Source of the DNA: an uncultured Vampirovibrio sp.
Lineage (GTDB): Bacteria; Cyanobacteriota; Vampirovibrionia; Gastranaerophilales; Gastranaerophilaceae
Length of the DNA: 64,000 nucleotides
Assembly (NCBI GenBank): GCA_910577515.1
Contig: CAJTLW010000006.1
Coordinates: 1-64,000, forward strand
Direction: 5' to 3'
The notes below the pieces were generated by a model. The model worked only from the letters and a program-made list of their open reading frames with translations. It had not been told where the DNA came from and searched no databases. A program made the position numbers and the translations under genes. Positions 1 through 8,761 of this stretch are shown here, in pieces (positions within the stretch are counted from its first letter, which is position 1; each line of letters starts with the position of its first letter).

Positions 1-667
<667 letters not shown>

Positions 668-900
668 CAGAAATTTATGTCTGACACTTCGAAAAGAAGT
701 GATTGACTCAAAATAAAGTTGTCCGTTGTTTTTTAAAAAAATCAACAGGTATTTGTCGTTTGTAAATAATGTGTTATTCAGTTTTCAATGTTCAAGCTAA
801 ATTTTGCTCTTCGAATAGTCCAGCATAAAAACTGCTTTAATTAATTCCGAACCATTCCTTACTAAATCCTTGGTGCTTTTGAACTCGCACCGTAATTAGT

Positions 901-928
901 ATGTTAGCATCTCAATTTTTATTGTCAA
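901..928 (-). promoter_or_regulatory. rRNA promoter P2 (proximal)
   Basis: On the minus strand: -35 TTGACA (923-928), 16 nt spacer, -10 TAACAT (901-906). It repeats the elements of the distal promoter at 1098-1125 almost base for base, including the A/T-rich spacer, which is typical of tandem rRNA promoters. Transcription would begin about 225 nt before mature 16S. Confidence 0.75.
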
Positions 929-1097
929 GCGATTTTTTAAAAAATCTTTTTTTTAAATTTTTTAATAAGTTTGTATAAGCCAAGAAGATTTAAAATCTTC
1001 TAATCGCCTAACTTTTTGCTTCCTTGCGAATTTATAAACTGAGAATGTACTTATTTGTTCAAGTGCGTTTCAAACTTTCGTTATCTTCGCCTTTCTG

Positions 1098-1125
1098 ATG
1101 TTAACACTTCAAATTTTAATGTCAA
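1098..1125 (-). promoter_or_regulatory. rRNA promoter P1 (distal)
   Basis: On the minus strand: -35 TTGACA (1120-1125), 16 nt spacer, -10 TAACAT (1098-1103). It matches the proximal promoter 197 bp downstream in both boxes, spacing and most of the spacer. An A/T-rich tract lies immediately upstream, as expected for an UP-like element. Confidence 0.75.
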
Positions 1126-1275
1126 GAGTTTTTTTTGAATTTGTTTTTCTCTTTTTTATTTTGTTTTGAATGTGCTGCATCCGTATCTACTAATTTAAAA
1201 CAAATAAAAATTTTTTCAAGCGTTTTTTATTATATTTATTACAAAACTGTTACAATTGATCCTGTCTGTCTGATT

Positions 1276-2097
1276 TTAATTAGCCTCAATTGCACCATAT
1301 TCAATGGTTTTCAGATTTTCAATAATTTGATAATCATCCTTCAGTTCTTCCTTTAAAGCAGGTTCTAAAAATTGTATTCGTGCAAAAAATGTTGGTCCTG
1401 AACCTGACATTTGAAACCCTAAATTATTTAAATGCTGTATTTCTTTATAATATGGTAAAAGCGCAGCTTCTAAATCATTGGGAAAGTTTGAAGCATTAAT
1501 CATTTCGTCAAACTTTTGATAAGCTTCTTTCGCTGAAATCTTTAAATTTTTAGGTTTAATAAGAGTAATTGGAATTTCCTCAAATTCAAGCGGCTCTAGT
1601 ATTTCACCTCTGCCTTTACAAAGTTTTTGCCCTCCTTCATAGCAAAAATTTAAATCTGAGCCAAGTTCCTGAAGCACCATGCTCGTTTGATGTTCATTAA
1701 GAGGAAAACCAAAAAGTTTATTTAAAGCAAAAATTACCCCCGAAGCATTTGTTGAGCCACCTGCCAAACCTGCACAAACAGGAATATTTTTTTCTATATA
1801 TATATTAATCTCCTTTATGTTTTGGGCAATTTTATGGTTCATCTTTAAAAACGCTGCTGCAGCTTTATGCGCGATATTTAAACTATCATGCGGAATTTCA
1901 TTTGAATTTGACGAAATATTTATTTTCGTTTCACCTGAAGCACCTATAGCATGCTCAATAATTTCTATATCTATATAATCAAAAAGATTAATGGCAGCCA
2001 TCACGCTTTCAATAGGATGAAAACCATCTGAGCGCTTTTTTCTAACCTTTAAAGTTAAATTAATCTTGGCAGGAGTTTTTACCCTTATTTTTTTCAT
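1276..2097 (-). CDS. ispE: 4-diphosphocytidyl-2-C-methyl-D-erythritol kinase
   Basis: The 273-residue protein is a GHMP-family kinase of the non-mevalonate (MEP) isoprenoid pathway; it phosphorylates the 2-hydroxyl of CDP-methylerythritol using ATP in the cytosol. Visible marks are the N-terminal PAKINLTL with Lys11, the glycine-rich ATP loop PVCAGLAGGSTNAS (106-119), and GSDLNFC with the expected catalytic Asp148. The usual P-F after GSD-V is replaced by N-F, a mild divergence. Length is normal for IspE. Its ATG overlaps the rsmA stop by 4 nt (ATGA-type overlap), so translation is coupled and the two form one operon. Downstream lie the rRNA promoters. Confidence 0.93.
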   Translation of the reverse strand: MKKIRVKTPAKINLTLKVRKKRSDGFHPIESVMAAINLFDYIDIEIIEHAIGASGETKINISSNSNEIPHDSLNIAHKAAAAFLKMNHKIAQNIKEINIYIEKNIPVCAGLAGGSTNASGVIFALNKLFGFPLNEHQTSMVLQELGSDLNFCYEGGQKLCKGRGEILEPLEFEEIPITLIKPKNLKISAKEAYQKFDEMINASNFPNDLEAALLPYYKEIQHLNNLGFQMSGSGPTFFARIQFLEPALKEELKDDYQIIENLKTIEYGAIEAN

Positions 2098-2987
2098 GCC
2101 ATCTCCTCTTTATTTGTTTCATAAAGTGCTTTTGAAAGAGTACAAAAGTCTTCTATAGAAAGTTTTTCACCTCTAAGCTGAAAATCAAAACCTGCTAAAT
2201 TAAGCGCTTTATCAACATTTAAAAATCCCCCGTTTTGAAGACTGTTTTTAATATTTTTTCTTCTTTGAAGAAATGCCGCCTTAACAGTACGCTTTAAAAG
2301 AGGAGTAATTTCACACCTTGGTTTATTGTTGATTTTTATACGCAAAATTGAGCTATCAACTTTTGGAGATGGATAAAAACATTTTTTTGAAACATGTTTT
2401 ATTATGCTGCAATCTGCCCAAAATTGCGATAATATCGAGAGCATGCCATATTCTTTATTTGGCGAATTGTTATCTGCAACAATTCTTTTTGCGACTTCAT
2501 ACTGCACCATAAGGATTATTTCATCAATCATGCCGCGATTTTTATTATTTAATTCATCAATCTCACCCAATAAATGCGCAATAATGGGCGAAGTTATATA
2601 ATAAGGAATATTTGCCGCAATTTTTATTTTTTTATTTTCAAGTTTCTCTTCTTTAAAAATATCTTCTAAATTTGTCTTTAAAATATCATTATGAATAAGC
2701 GTGAAATTTTCATGCCTGCCTAAATTTTTTTCTAAAATACTTATAGCTTCTTCATCTAATTCAACTGCAACAACTTTTTTTGCAATTTTCACAAGCCTCT
2801 CTGTTACAAAACCAACCCCGGGACCAATTTCAAGCACAATATCATCAGGATTTATATTTGACACAATTGTATCTATAATTTCAGGTTCAATTAAAAAATT
2901 CTGCCCTAAGCGTTTTTTTGTTCTGAATTTTTTTGCCCTTTGAATATAAAAGCTTTTAGATAATTCTTTTGAAATTCTATCTTCCAT
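2094..2987 (-). CDS. rsmA: 16S rRNA dimethyladenosine transferase RsmA/KsgA
   Basis: KsgA/RsmA dimethylates the two adjacent adenines in the 3' terminal helix of 16S rRNA (A1518/A1519 in E. coli) late in 30S assembly. The sequence shows KKRLGQNFL at the N-terminus, SAM-binding motif VLEIGPGVGF, and the adenine-methylase NIPYY motif. I chose the ATG at 2987 (297 aa). An upstream ATG at 3020 is in frame, but a perfect extended -10 (TGC-TATAAT, 2995-3003) sits only 7 nt before the 2987 ATG and there is no Shine-Dalgarno at either start, so a leaderless transcript beginning at this ATG is likely. It is co-transcribed with ispE and points toward the 16S gene it modifies. Confidence 0.93.
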   Translation of the reverse strand: MEDRISKELSKSFYIQRAKKFRTKKRLGQNFLIEPEIIDTIVSNINPDDIVLEIGPGVGFVTERLVKIAKKVVAVELDEEAISILEKNLGRHENFTLIHNDILKTNLEDIFKEEKLENKKIKIAANIPYYITSPIIAHLLGEIDELNNKNRGMIDEIILMVQYEVAKRIVADNNSPNKEYGMLSILSQFWADCSIIKHVSKKCFYPSPKVDSSILRIKINNKPRCEITPLLKRTVKAAFLQRRKNIKNSLQNGGFLNVDKALNLAGFDFQLRGEKLSIEDFCTLSKALYETNKEEMA

Positions 2988-2994
2988 AAAAGCT

Positions 2995-3003
2995 ATTATA
3001 GCA
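2995..3003 (-). promoter_or_regulatory. Extended -10 promoter of rsmA (leaderless start)
   Basis: Minus strand reads TGC-TATAAT followed by exactly 7 nt and the rsmA ATG. No good -35 box is visible 16-18 nt upstream, which the TGn extension could compensate for. Confidence 0.6.
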
Positions 3004-3086
3004 AAAATAATTCTTTGCATGCTTTAAATAAAAGGTGAAAAGCAAAAATTACTCTTTCAGGCAAATGCCCAAAGTGTGGTTTGTGG

Positions 3087-3092
3087 TAATAT
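3087..3092 (+). promoter_or_regulatory. -10 box of the glutamate-cysteine ligase gene
   Basis: TGG-TAATAT lies 7 nt before the ATG at 3100 and there is no Shine-Dalgarno. The same TGG-TAATAT occurs 6 nt before the U32 gene start on the other strand (30215-30223). A leaderless mRNA is predicted. Confidence 0.5.
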
Positions 3093-3099
3093 AACAGTT

Positions 3100-4452
3100 A
3101 TGCAAAACATTTTAAATAAAGAACAAAATGAAATTTTAAAAATATTAAATCTGCCCACAACGCGAGCTGAAATTAAATCTTATTATATAGAAAATTGCAA
3201 AAAGGGTATACTTAAAACAGGGCTTGAATATGAAAGAATTTCTCTTGATTCAAGAACTTTTGAAACTGCAAAATACAATGTTTTATCTGAAATTATCAAA
3301 AACTTTGCCCTTATAAACGAATGGGAATTAATTTTTGATTCAGATATAGTAATAGGCGCAAAAGATGGTTTCAATTCTATCTCTCTGGAGCCTGGCGGCC
3401 AATTTGAAATAAGTCTGGAGCCTAAATATAGTCTCGATGATATTTTAGAAAATTTGACCCATTATACAAGACAAATCGACAGACTTGGCGAATATTACAA
3501 TGTTTCATTCTTTAATATCGGAATAAATCCAAAAGAAACATATATAGATATAGATATTGTTAAAAAAAGACGTTACGAAATTATGGCAGATTATCTGCCA
3601 AAATTAGGCAAACTAGCCCCCGTTATGATGAGAGAAACTGCAGGCGTTCAGGCGAATTTTGATTACACATCAGAAGAAGATGCCATCTTAAAATTAAAAA
3701 CTGCTGCTTATATGAGTCCCTTTATAACAGGTTTTTATGCAAACAGCCCGATAAGAGATAATGCTGTTTCAGGCTATAAAAGTTTTAGAGCCTTAGCCTG
3801 GAAATACACAGGAATAGATAGATGCGGGCTATTTTATAAAAATCTTATAAATTCAAGAATGGGACAAGGTTTTGAAGATTATATCGACACTATTCTTAAT
3901 GTTCCAATGTTGTATATCATAAGAAACAAACAAATTATTGAACTAAACGGCTCAATTACATTTAAAGATTTTATGCAAAAAGGATACGGGGAATATTCAG
4001 CTTCACTTAATGATTATATTTTACATTCAAGCCTTACATTCCCGGATATCAGGCTCAAAAATTGTTTAGAAGTTCGAAACCATGATAGTCAAAATACCTT
4101 AAATGCACTTTCTGTATGTGCTTTGTATAAAGGAATTTTATATTCTAAAGATGCAATTAATGAAGTTATGGAATTTTTAAAACCTCTAAATTATGATGAC
4201 CTTGAAAACTACGGAATGCAAAGTGCAAAATTCGGTGTAGATTATATGGCAGATAAATTAAAAATGACAGCGTCCGATGCAGCCAGAAAGCTTTTTGAAA
4301 TTTCACGAAGATATTTGCCTGATAATGAAAAAGATTATCTTGATACACCTATCTGGCTTTTAAAAAACAGAAAATGCATGGCAGATTTAATTTTAGAAAA
4401 AGGCATTAAAGACTCTGAATCATTGTGTAGACATGTGAAAAATAACAGATAA
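3100..4452 (+). CDS. Glutamate-cysteine ligase, plant/alphaproteobacterial type (GCS2 family)
   Basis: The predicted 450-residue cytosolic enzyme belongs to the carboxylate-amine/glutamate-cysteine ligase fold (GCS2). Family members make gamma-glutamylcysteine, the first step of glutathione synthesis. Recognisable stretches are GLEYERISL near the N-terminus, SLEPGGQFEISLEP (the substrate/metal-binding segment of plant-type GshA), and RETAGVQANFDY. No glutathione synthetase (gshB) is in the window, so the final thiol product is unknown. A GTG at 3076 is in frame, but it overlaps the probable promoter, so I prefer the ATG at 3100. It could also be an EgtA-like ligase of another thiol pathway; the family call is firmer than the substrate. 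Confidence 0.8.
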   Translation: MQNILNKEQNEILKILNLPTTRAEIKSYYIENCKKGILKTGLEYERISLDSRTFETAKYNVLSEIIKNFALINEWELIFDSDIVIGAKDGFNSISLEPGGQFEISLEPKYSLDDILENLTHYTRQIDRLGEYYNVSFFNIGINPKETYIDIDIVKKRRYEIMADYLPKLGKLAPVMMRETAGVQANFDYTSEEDAILKLKTAAYMSPFITGFYANSPIRDNAVSGYKSFRALAWKYTGIDRCGLFYKNLINSRMGQGFEDYIDTILNVPMLYIIRNKQIIELNGSITFKDFMQKGYGEYSASLNDYILHSSLTFPDIRLKNCLEVRNHDSQNTLNALSVCALYKGILYSKDAINEVMEFLKPLNYDDLENYGMQSAKFGVDYMADKLKMTASDAARKLFEISRRYLPDNEKDYLDTPIWLLKNRKCMADLILEKGIKDSESLCRHVKNNR

Positions 4453-4533
4453 TTTCAAGTATTTTAAGAAATTGTAAATAAAAGGCATGGGGTTTTAATA
4501 TTTGGTAAAATCTTTTATTAGGACAAAGATTTT

Positions 4534-6555
4534 ATGGCAAATATACTTATAATTTCAAAAAATTCCGTTTTAACAGATGAAATATCACAATCTTTAAATG
4601 AGTATAAAATAGATTGTAAGACACTCTGTTTTAAAGATGAAGACAGGACTGTTAATTTTATAAAAGAAAATAATTTCGGCATAATAATAACAGATGATGA
4701 AATTGAAAATTCAAATATACTTCTAAAAAAAATCAAAACACAAGATAGTGAAAGCAATATAATAACAATTCTTTTATATGGCAAAGATACTTTAAATAAT
4801 GCTGGTGATTTCACAGGCTTTGTGGATTCTTTTATCCAAAAACCCGTTTCAAAAAACATCCTGGTTTCAACAGTTAATTCGTATCTTAAAATTAAAAAGA
4901 ATATTGATAAATTTAAAAATGATAACAAAGAACTGAACAGAAGTCTTTACCAGTTGGATGTTTTATATAATACAAATTCACAGCTTTCCGGGAATTTAGA
5001 CAGAGAAAAAGTTTACGAAATTATGTTTGAAACTCTGGAAAAAACCCTGAGTTTTGATACAGCCTGCGCACTTATGTATCCGACACCATTCAACAAACAT
5101 AATAAACCTGATGCAAACAGGCTGATTATTCATTCCCTTAAAAAGCCGCAAGCAGAAATTTTAGATATTTTAAAAGAAAAATTAAAAGACTATGCTAAGG
5201 ATTACAACACAGATGCTGATTTTTCAAATATATTTACAGAAGAACACATTAAACCATCCTATCAAAACCAAACATTTGATATAGGGCTTTTGAGCTTTGA
5301 TAAACTCATCGCACCAATTAAAGTAAAAGATGAAACCTTTGGTGTAATTTCAATTTATAGAAATAAACCTTTTTCAAAAGAAGACGTTGTATGTTTCCAA
5401 TCAATAATTCATCAAATAGCGTCTCCGCTTCGTGTTATTAAGCTATATGATGAAATTAAAAACACAAACATAGAATTAGGAAAACTAGAACGTATAAAAT
5501 CCGAATTCGTATCAATAGTATCCCATGAATTAAGAACACCTTTAACGCCCATGAATCTTTCGCTAGATTTTTTGGCATCTAAAATAACAGATGAGGCCTG
5601 TAAAAAATCAATAGATATGGCAAAAAGAAATGTTTTAAGATTAACCGGCATGATTGAAGATTTGCTTGACCTTTCAAGAATTGAAACAGGAAAATTCAGT
5701 TTTGATTATAAACGCTACAGTATAAAGTCTTCTCTTGATTTAACTGCAAAAACTTTTGAAGGGCAGGCAAAAAACAAAAATATGGATTTCAGCGTATATA
5801 TGGAAGATAATTTGCCTGATATTTATGCTGATTCTAAAAGAATTGAACAAATCTTATCAAACCTTACAAACAATGCTTTTAAATTCACCCCAAATGGCGG
5901 CAAAATAACTGTTACAGCAAAGCTTATAAACGCTGAGGATATTGATAAAACACTTTTAATAAAACCTGTTGAACAGCTTCAGGGGCAATATATAAACATA
6001 AGCGTGAAAGATACAGGCCTTGGCATCAAAGAAGAAAATATCAATAAAATATTCAATAAATTTTCACAAATTGAAAATTCGCTCACAAGAAACGCTGGCG
6101 GTATAGGCCTCGGGCTTACTATTACAAAAAACTTTATTGATGCTCACCTTGGCGCCATTTGGGTTTTAAGCAAAGAAAATGAAGGCTCGGATTTTAACAT
6201 TATAATTCCTGTATATTCTGAATTAAAAGCGTTTACTATAGAATTAAACGAGGCTAAAAAAACCTCTGATACAACATCTCTTTTAACCTTAAAATCAAAA
6301 GCGGATTTAACATCTTTTGTAGATAAATTAAAAGAAGAAAACATAATAAAATCCTTAAAAACTTCTAAAGAAATATTTTATAAACAAAACGGGGTGTTTA
6401 TTTATAAAATCTATTTTAAAAACCTTCAAAAAAGCGCTATTGATTTTGTAATATCCCAAATAACCGCTAAAATTAATAGCCCCGAATTTGAAAGCTGTGG
6501 TATAGTGTTAGAAAAGGAATTATTTAAAAAAGAGGATGAAATCCATCCCATATAA
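4534..6555 (+). CDS. Hybrid sensor histidine kinase (receiver-like, GAF, HisKA, HATPase)
   Basis: This 673-residue protein has no signal peptide or membrane segment, so it is a cytosolic sensor. Order of parts: a receiver-like domain (1-118, acidic TDDE with Asp54 and a conserved Lys103), a short coil, a GAF-type sensory domain (about 155-300), the dimerisation/phosphoacceptor segment SIVSHELRTPL (His331), and a HATPase with N box (NLTNNAFKF, 443-451), G1 box DTGLGI (493-498) and G2 box GGIGLGL (522-528). All catalytic boxes are intact. About 110 extra C-terminal residues match nothing I recognise. A ribosome-binding site (AGGA) precedes the ATG. It is followed at 27 nt by a response regulator and then a GspE-like ATPase, so the three probably form one operon controlling pilus or secretion activity. 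Confidence 0.88.
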   Translation: MANILIISKNSVLTDEISQSLNEYKIDCKTLCFKDEDRTVNFIKENNFGIIITDDEIENSNILLKKIKTQDSESNIITILLYGKDTLNNAGDFTGFVDSFIQKPVSKNILVSTVNSYLKIKKNIDKFKNDNKELNRSLYQLDVLYNTNSQLSGNLDREKVYEIMFETLEKTLSFDTACALMYPTPFNKHNKPDANRLIIHSLKKPQAEILDILKEKLKDYAKDYNTDADFSNIFTEEHIKPSYQNQTFDIGLLSFDKLIAPIKVKDETFGVISIYRNKPFSKEDVVCFQSIIHQIASPLRVIKLYDEIKNTNIELGKLERIKSEFVSIVSHELRTPLTPMNLSLDFLASKITDEACKKSIDMAKRNVLRLTGMIEDLLDLSRIETGKFSFDYKRYSIKSSLDLTAKTFEGQAKNKNMDFSVYMEDNLPDIYADSKRIEQILSNLTNNAFKFTPNGGKITVTAKLINAEDIDKTLLIKPVEQLQGQYINISVKDTGLGIKEENINKIFNKFSQIENSLTRNAGGIGLGLTITKNFIDAHLGAIWVLSKENEGSDFNIIIPVYSELKAFTIELNEAKKTSDTTSLLTLKSKADLTSFVDKLKEENIIKSLKTSKEIFYKQNGVFIYKIYFKNLQKSAIDFVISQITAKINSPEFESCGIVLEKELFKKEDEIHPI

Positions 6556-6582
6556 ATTAGTATTGCTAAAACCGGAGAAATT

Positions 6583-6951
6583 ATGACAAAAATTTTAATA
6601 GTAGATGATGAACAAGATATAGTGGAAAGCCTTTCTTTTATGCTTCAATCTCAAGGTTATGAAACCATTTGTGCTTATGATGGCGAAGAAGGTTTAAAAC
6701 TTGCAAAAGAAGCCGCACCCGATTTAATTATGCTTGATGTTATGATGCCTAAAATTAACGGATATAAAATCTGTCGTCTTTTAAAATATGATGCAAAATA
6801 TAAAAATATACCAGTAATTATGCTCACCGCAAGAAGCCAGGAAAGCGACAAACTCATAGGCGAAGAAACAGGCGCCGATGAATATATTACAAAGCCTTTT
6901 GAATTTAACGATGTGCTTGATTGTCTGCAAAAATATACAGGCCAAAATTAA
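6583..6951 (+). CDS. Single-domain response regulator (CheY-like)
   Basis: A stand-alone receiver domain of 122 residues with the complete set of phosphorylation residues: acidic pair Asp8/Asp9, phosphoacceptor Asp52 (IMLDVMMP), Thr82 and Lys104 (TKPF). It has no DNA-binding output domain, so it must act through protein contacts. Its position between a histidine kinase and a GspE/PilB-like ATPase suggests it relays the kinase signal to the ATPase or pilus machine, as CheY-like PilG/PilH proteins do in twitching systems; this partnership is inferred from order alone. Confidence 0.93.
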   Translation: MTKILIVDDEQDIVESLSFMLQSQGYETICAYDGEEGLKLAKEAAPDLIMLDVMMPKINGYKICRLLKYDAKYKNIPVIMLTARSQESDKLIGEETGADEYITKPFEFNDVLDCLQKYTGQN

Positions 6952-6960
6952 GGTAAACTT

Positions 6961-8340
6961 ATGGATTTAGTTACAAATAAAACCATAGATAAATTAAAAT
7001 ATGATTTAGTAAGAAACAATATCATAACCTTTGAAGATATCGAAAAAGCACAGGAGGTTGCAAATGTGCAGAATATCAACCTCGGGCAGGTTTTGATAAA
7101 CAAAAGGCTGATAACAGAAAAAGATTTATTAAAATTTTTAGAAGAAAAGCTTCATATACCATCTGTTGACCTCGAAGATTATGAAATCGATAAAAAATGT
7201 TTAAATTTTATAAGCTATAACGAGGCTGTAACCTATAAAATCCTTCCCCTGTTTGAGATTGAAGATATTTTAACAATCGCAATGGCAGACCCATTAGATT
7301 TATTTGCTATAGATAAAATCATTGAACGTACAAATAAAACAATAGAGCCTGTTCTTGGTACAGAAAAAAGTATTTTAAAAAAGATAAACGAATGTTATGA
7401 GCTTCAAGGCAAAGTTCAGGATATTGAAACACAAACCGACCCTGATTTTAAATGGCAGGATGAACTCCATAACGATGAGCCGGATGAAGAACACCTTCAA
7501 AACCTTTTCCGTGCTATTTTAAAGCATGCCATAAAAGAAAATATCCATGAATTATTTTTTGAACACAACGAAGAAGGCTTATCCGTTAATTTTAAAAAAA
7601 TGGGTGAAATTTACCCCACAGGTACTATTCCATCCCTTCTTATAAACCCTTTTATACAGATGATAAAAACCCTCTGCGCGCTTGACCCTATGATGTCTGA
7701 AGTGCCACAATTGGGTAAATTAAACTTTAATGTAGATTTAAACCCGCTTACAGCAAGCATCTCGGCTTTTCCTACAATTAATGGCGAGAGGATTGTTTTA
7801 AAAATTTATCACCCGCCAAAAAAAATTGAAGAGCTTATTTTAGATAAAGAAAAAATCGATACACTGAAATCCCTTTTGAATACACCGGGCATTATCCTTG
7901 TTTCAGGCGGTGCATTAAGCGGCAAAACCCACTTTGTATATTCAATTTTAAACGATTTAATACCGAAAAATTCAATCGCTATGACCCTTGAATCCGTTGC
8001 AAAATACAAACTCAATTCCACTCTGCAGTGCGAATTAAACGAAAGCGTCGGCTTTAATATGGATAAAGCAATGAGATTTATTGAGTTTCAATCCCCTGAT
8101 ATTGTTTATTTTGAAGGCATTGCAACAAAAGAAGGGCTTGATTTTCTAACCTCTTTAAGCCTTAAAGATAAGACTCTTATAACAGAATTTTTGGCAGATA
8201 ATATGGAAGATTTAAGGCGCAGATTTGACCGCACCGAGTTTTCAATGTTTAAATCCCAAATCACATGCCTTGTTTTCATACACAATCAAAACAGTATTGA
8301 AATCTTTGATAAATCCGCCCTTGAAAAATACCTTTTATAA
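6961..8340 (+). CDS. Divergent GspE/PilB-like ATPase with MshEN N-terminal domain
   Basis: The 459-residue protein starts with a type II secretion/type IV pilus N-terminal domain (about 20-145), including LGQVLINKRLITEKDLLKFL, which follows the spacing of the MshEN cyclic-di-GMP loop but lacks its leading Arg and the central Gly. The C-terminal half is a secretion-ATPase core with Walker A GGALSGKT (316-323) and a Walker-B-like DIVYFEG (380-386, Glu385). The zinc-binding four-cysteine element of GspE/PilB and the usual LIGEIRD form of Walker B are absent, and it is about 100 residues shorter than PilB. It starts 9 nt after the response regulator. It may be a regulatory or specialised pilus ATPase; catalytic activity is uncertain. 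Confidence 0.75.
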   Translation: MDLVTNKTIDKLKYDLVRNNIITFEDIEKAQEVANVQNINLGQVLINKRLITEKDLLKFLEEKLHIPSVDLEDYEIDKKCLNFISYNEAVTYKILPLFEIEDILTIAMADPLDLFAIDKIIERTNKTIEPVLGTEKSILKKINECYELQGKVQDIETQTDPDFKWQDELHNDEPDEEHLQNLFRAILKHAIKENIHELFFEHNEEGLSVNFKKMGEIYPTGTIPSLLINPFIQMIKTLCALDPMMSEVPQLGKLNFNVDLNPLTASISAFPTINGERIVLKIYHPPKKIEELILDKEKIDTLKSLLNTPGIILVSGGALSGKTHFVYSILNDLIPKNSIAMTLESVAKYKLNSTLQCELNESVGFNMDKAMRFIEFQSPDIVYFEGIATKEGLDFLTSLSLKDKTLITEFLADNMEDLRRRFDRTEFSMFKSQITCLVFIHNQNSIEIFDKSALEKYLL

Positions 8341-8348
8341 GCACCAAT

Positions 8349-8660
8349 TTACATCAAATCAATCATTCTGCTTATTCTTAACAATTTTTCAAGTTCACAG
8401 GTATCAAGTTTATGATTAATTATTTTTTTAATACTGCTTGCGTTATCTTGCGACTCCGGCAATAACAGCTCAACCGGCGACACATTAAATACATTACAAA
8501 TTTTATCTATCGTATCTCCTGTCGGTAGATATTTGTTGTGTTCAATATTTCTATACCCCTGAACACTCATATTAATCTTTTCCGCAAATTGTTCCTGCGT
8601 AAGCCCGCAATTTGCTCTCAATCTTTTTATTCCGCCTGTAATTAATTTTTGATAGCACAT
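8349..8660 (-). CDS. XRE-family transcriptional regulator
   Basis: The 103-residue protein carries a Cro/C1-type helix-turn-helix (roughly residues 8-65: IKRLRANCGLTQEQFAEKIN, then MSVQGYRNIEHNKYLPTGDT), followed by a short helical tail that may mediate dimerisation. I prefer the ATG at 8660; an in-frame TTG at 8711 adds 17 residues with no ribosome-binding site. The gene is divergent from the glycine-rich prepilin, and a 9+3+9 bp perfect inverted repeat sits on the prepilin promoter, so the simplest reading is that this protein represses the prepilin and perhaps itself. Confidence 0.88.
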   Translation of the reverse strand: MCYQKLITGGIKRLRANCGLTQEQFAEKINMSVQGYRNIEHNKYLPTGDTIDKICNVFNVSPVELLLPESQDNASSIKKIINHKLDTCELEKLLRISRMIDLM

Positions 8661-8690
8661 ATTAATATATATACTTATTTTTTTGCAAAA

Positions 8691-8720
8691 TTTAACTAAC
8701 CATGTAGACAACTTTATACT
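8691..8720 (+). promoter_or_regulatory. Promoter of the glycine-rich prepilin
   Basis: -35 TTTAAC (8691-8696), 18 nt spacer, -10 TATACT (8715-8720). The predicted start of transcription falls inside the inverted repeat at 8716-8736, so a protein bound there would block polymerase. Confidence 0.6.
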
Positions 8721-8736
8721 ATATATGATATAGTAT
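8716..8736. promoter_or_regulatory. Palindromic operator, 9-3-9 inverted repeat
   Basis: ATACTATAT (8716-8724), spacer ATG, ATATAGTAT (8728-8736): a perfect 21 bp dyad overlapping the -10 box of the prepilin promoter and lying in the XRE/prepilin intergenic region. This is the size and placement expected of an operator for the neighbouring XRE dimer. Confidence 0.65.
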
Positions 8737-8761
8737 GTACAAATTAATAGGAGTAGTTAAT

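Larger units (their letters stand above)
668..1275 (-). promoter_or_regulatory. rRNA operon leader and upstream region
   Basis: This 600-base stretch has no convincing gene. It holds two tandem promoters (listed separately) and a leader of about 230 nt before 16S. Near the 16S 5' end the minus strand has two short hairpins (CACTTC-tttt-GAAGTG and TGTCAGA-cataaatt-TCTGACA), likely processing or antitermination structures. The minus-strand segment near 780-795 reads TTGAAAACTGAATAACACA, which resembles boxA-type antitermination sequences of rRNA leaders. I see no terminator after ispE, so read-through into the rRNA operon is possible. Confidence 0.7.

Noticed and set aside
8735..8761. Earlier ATG for the prepilin
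   Set aside because: It lies inside the operator dyad with no ribosome-binding site; AGGAG sits properly before 8762.
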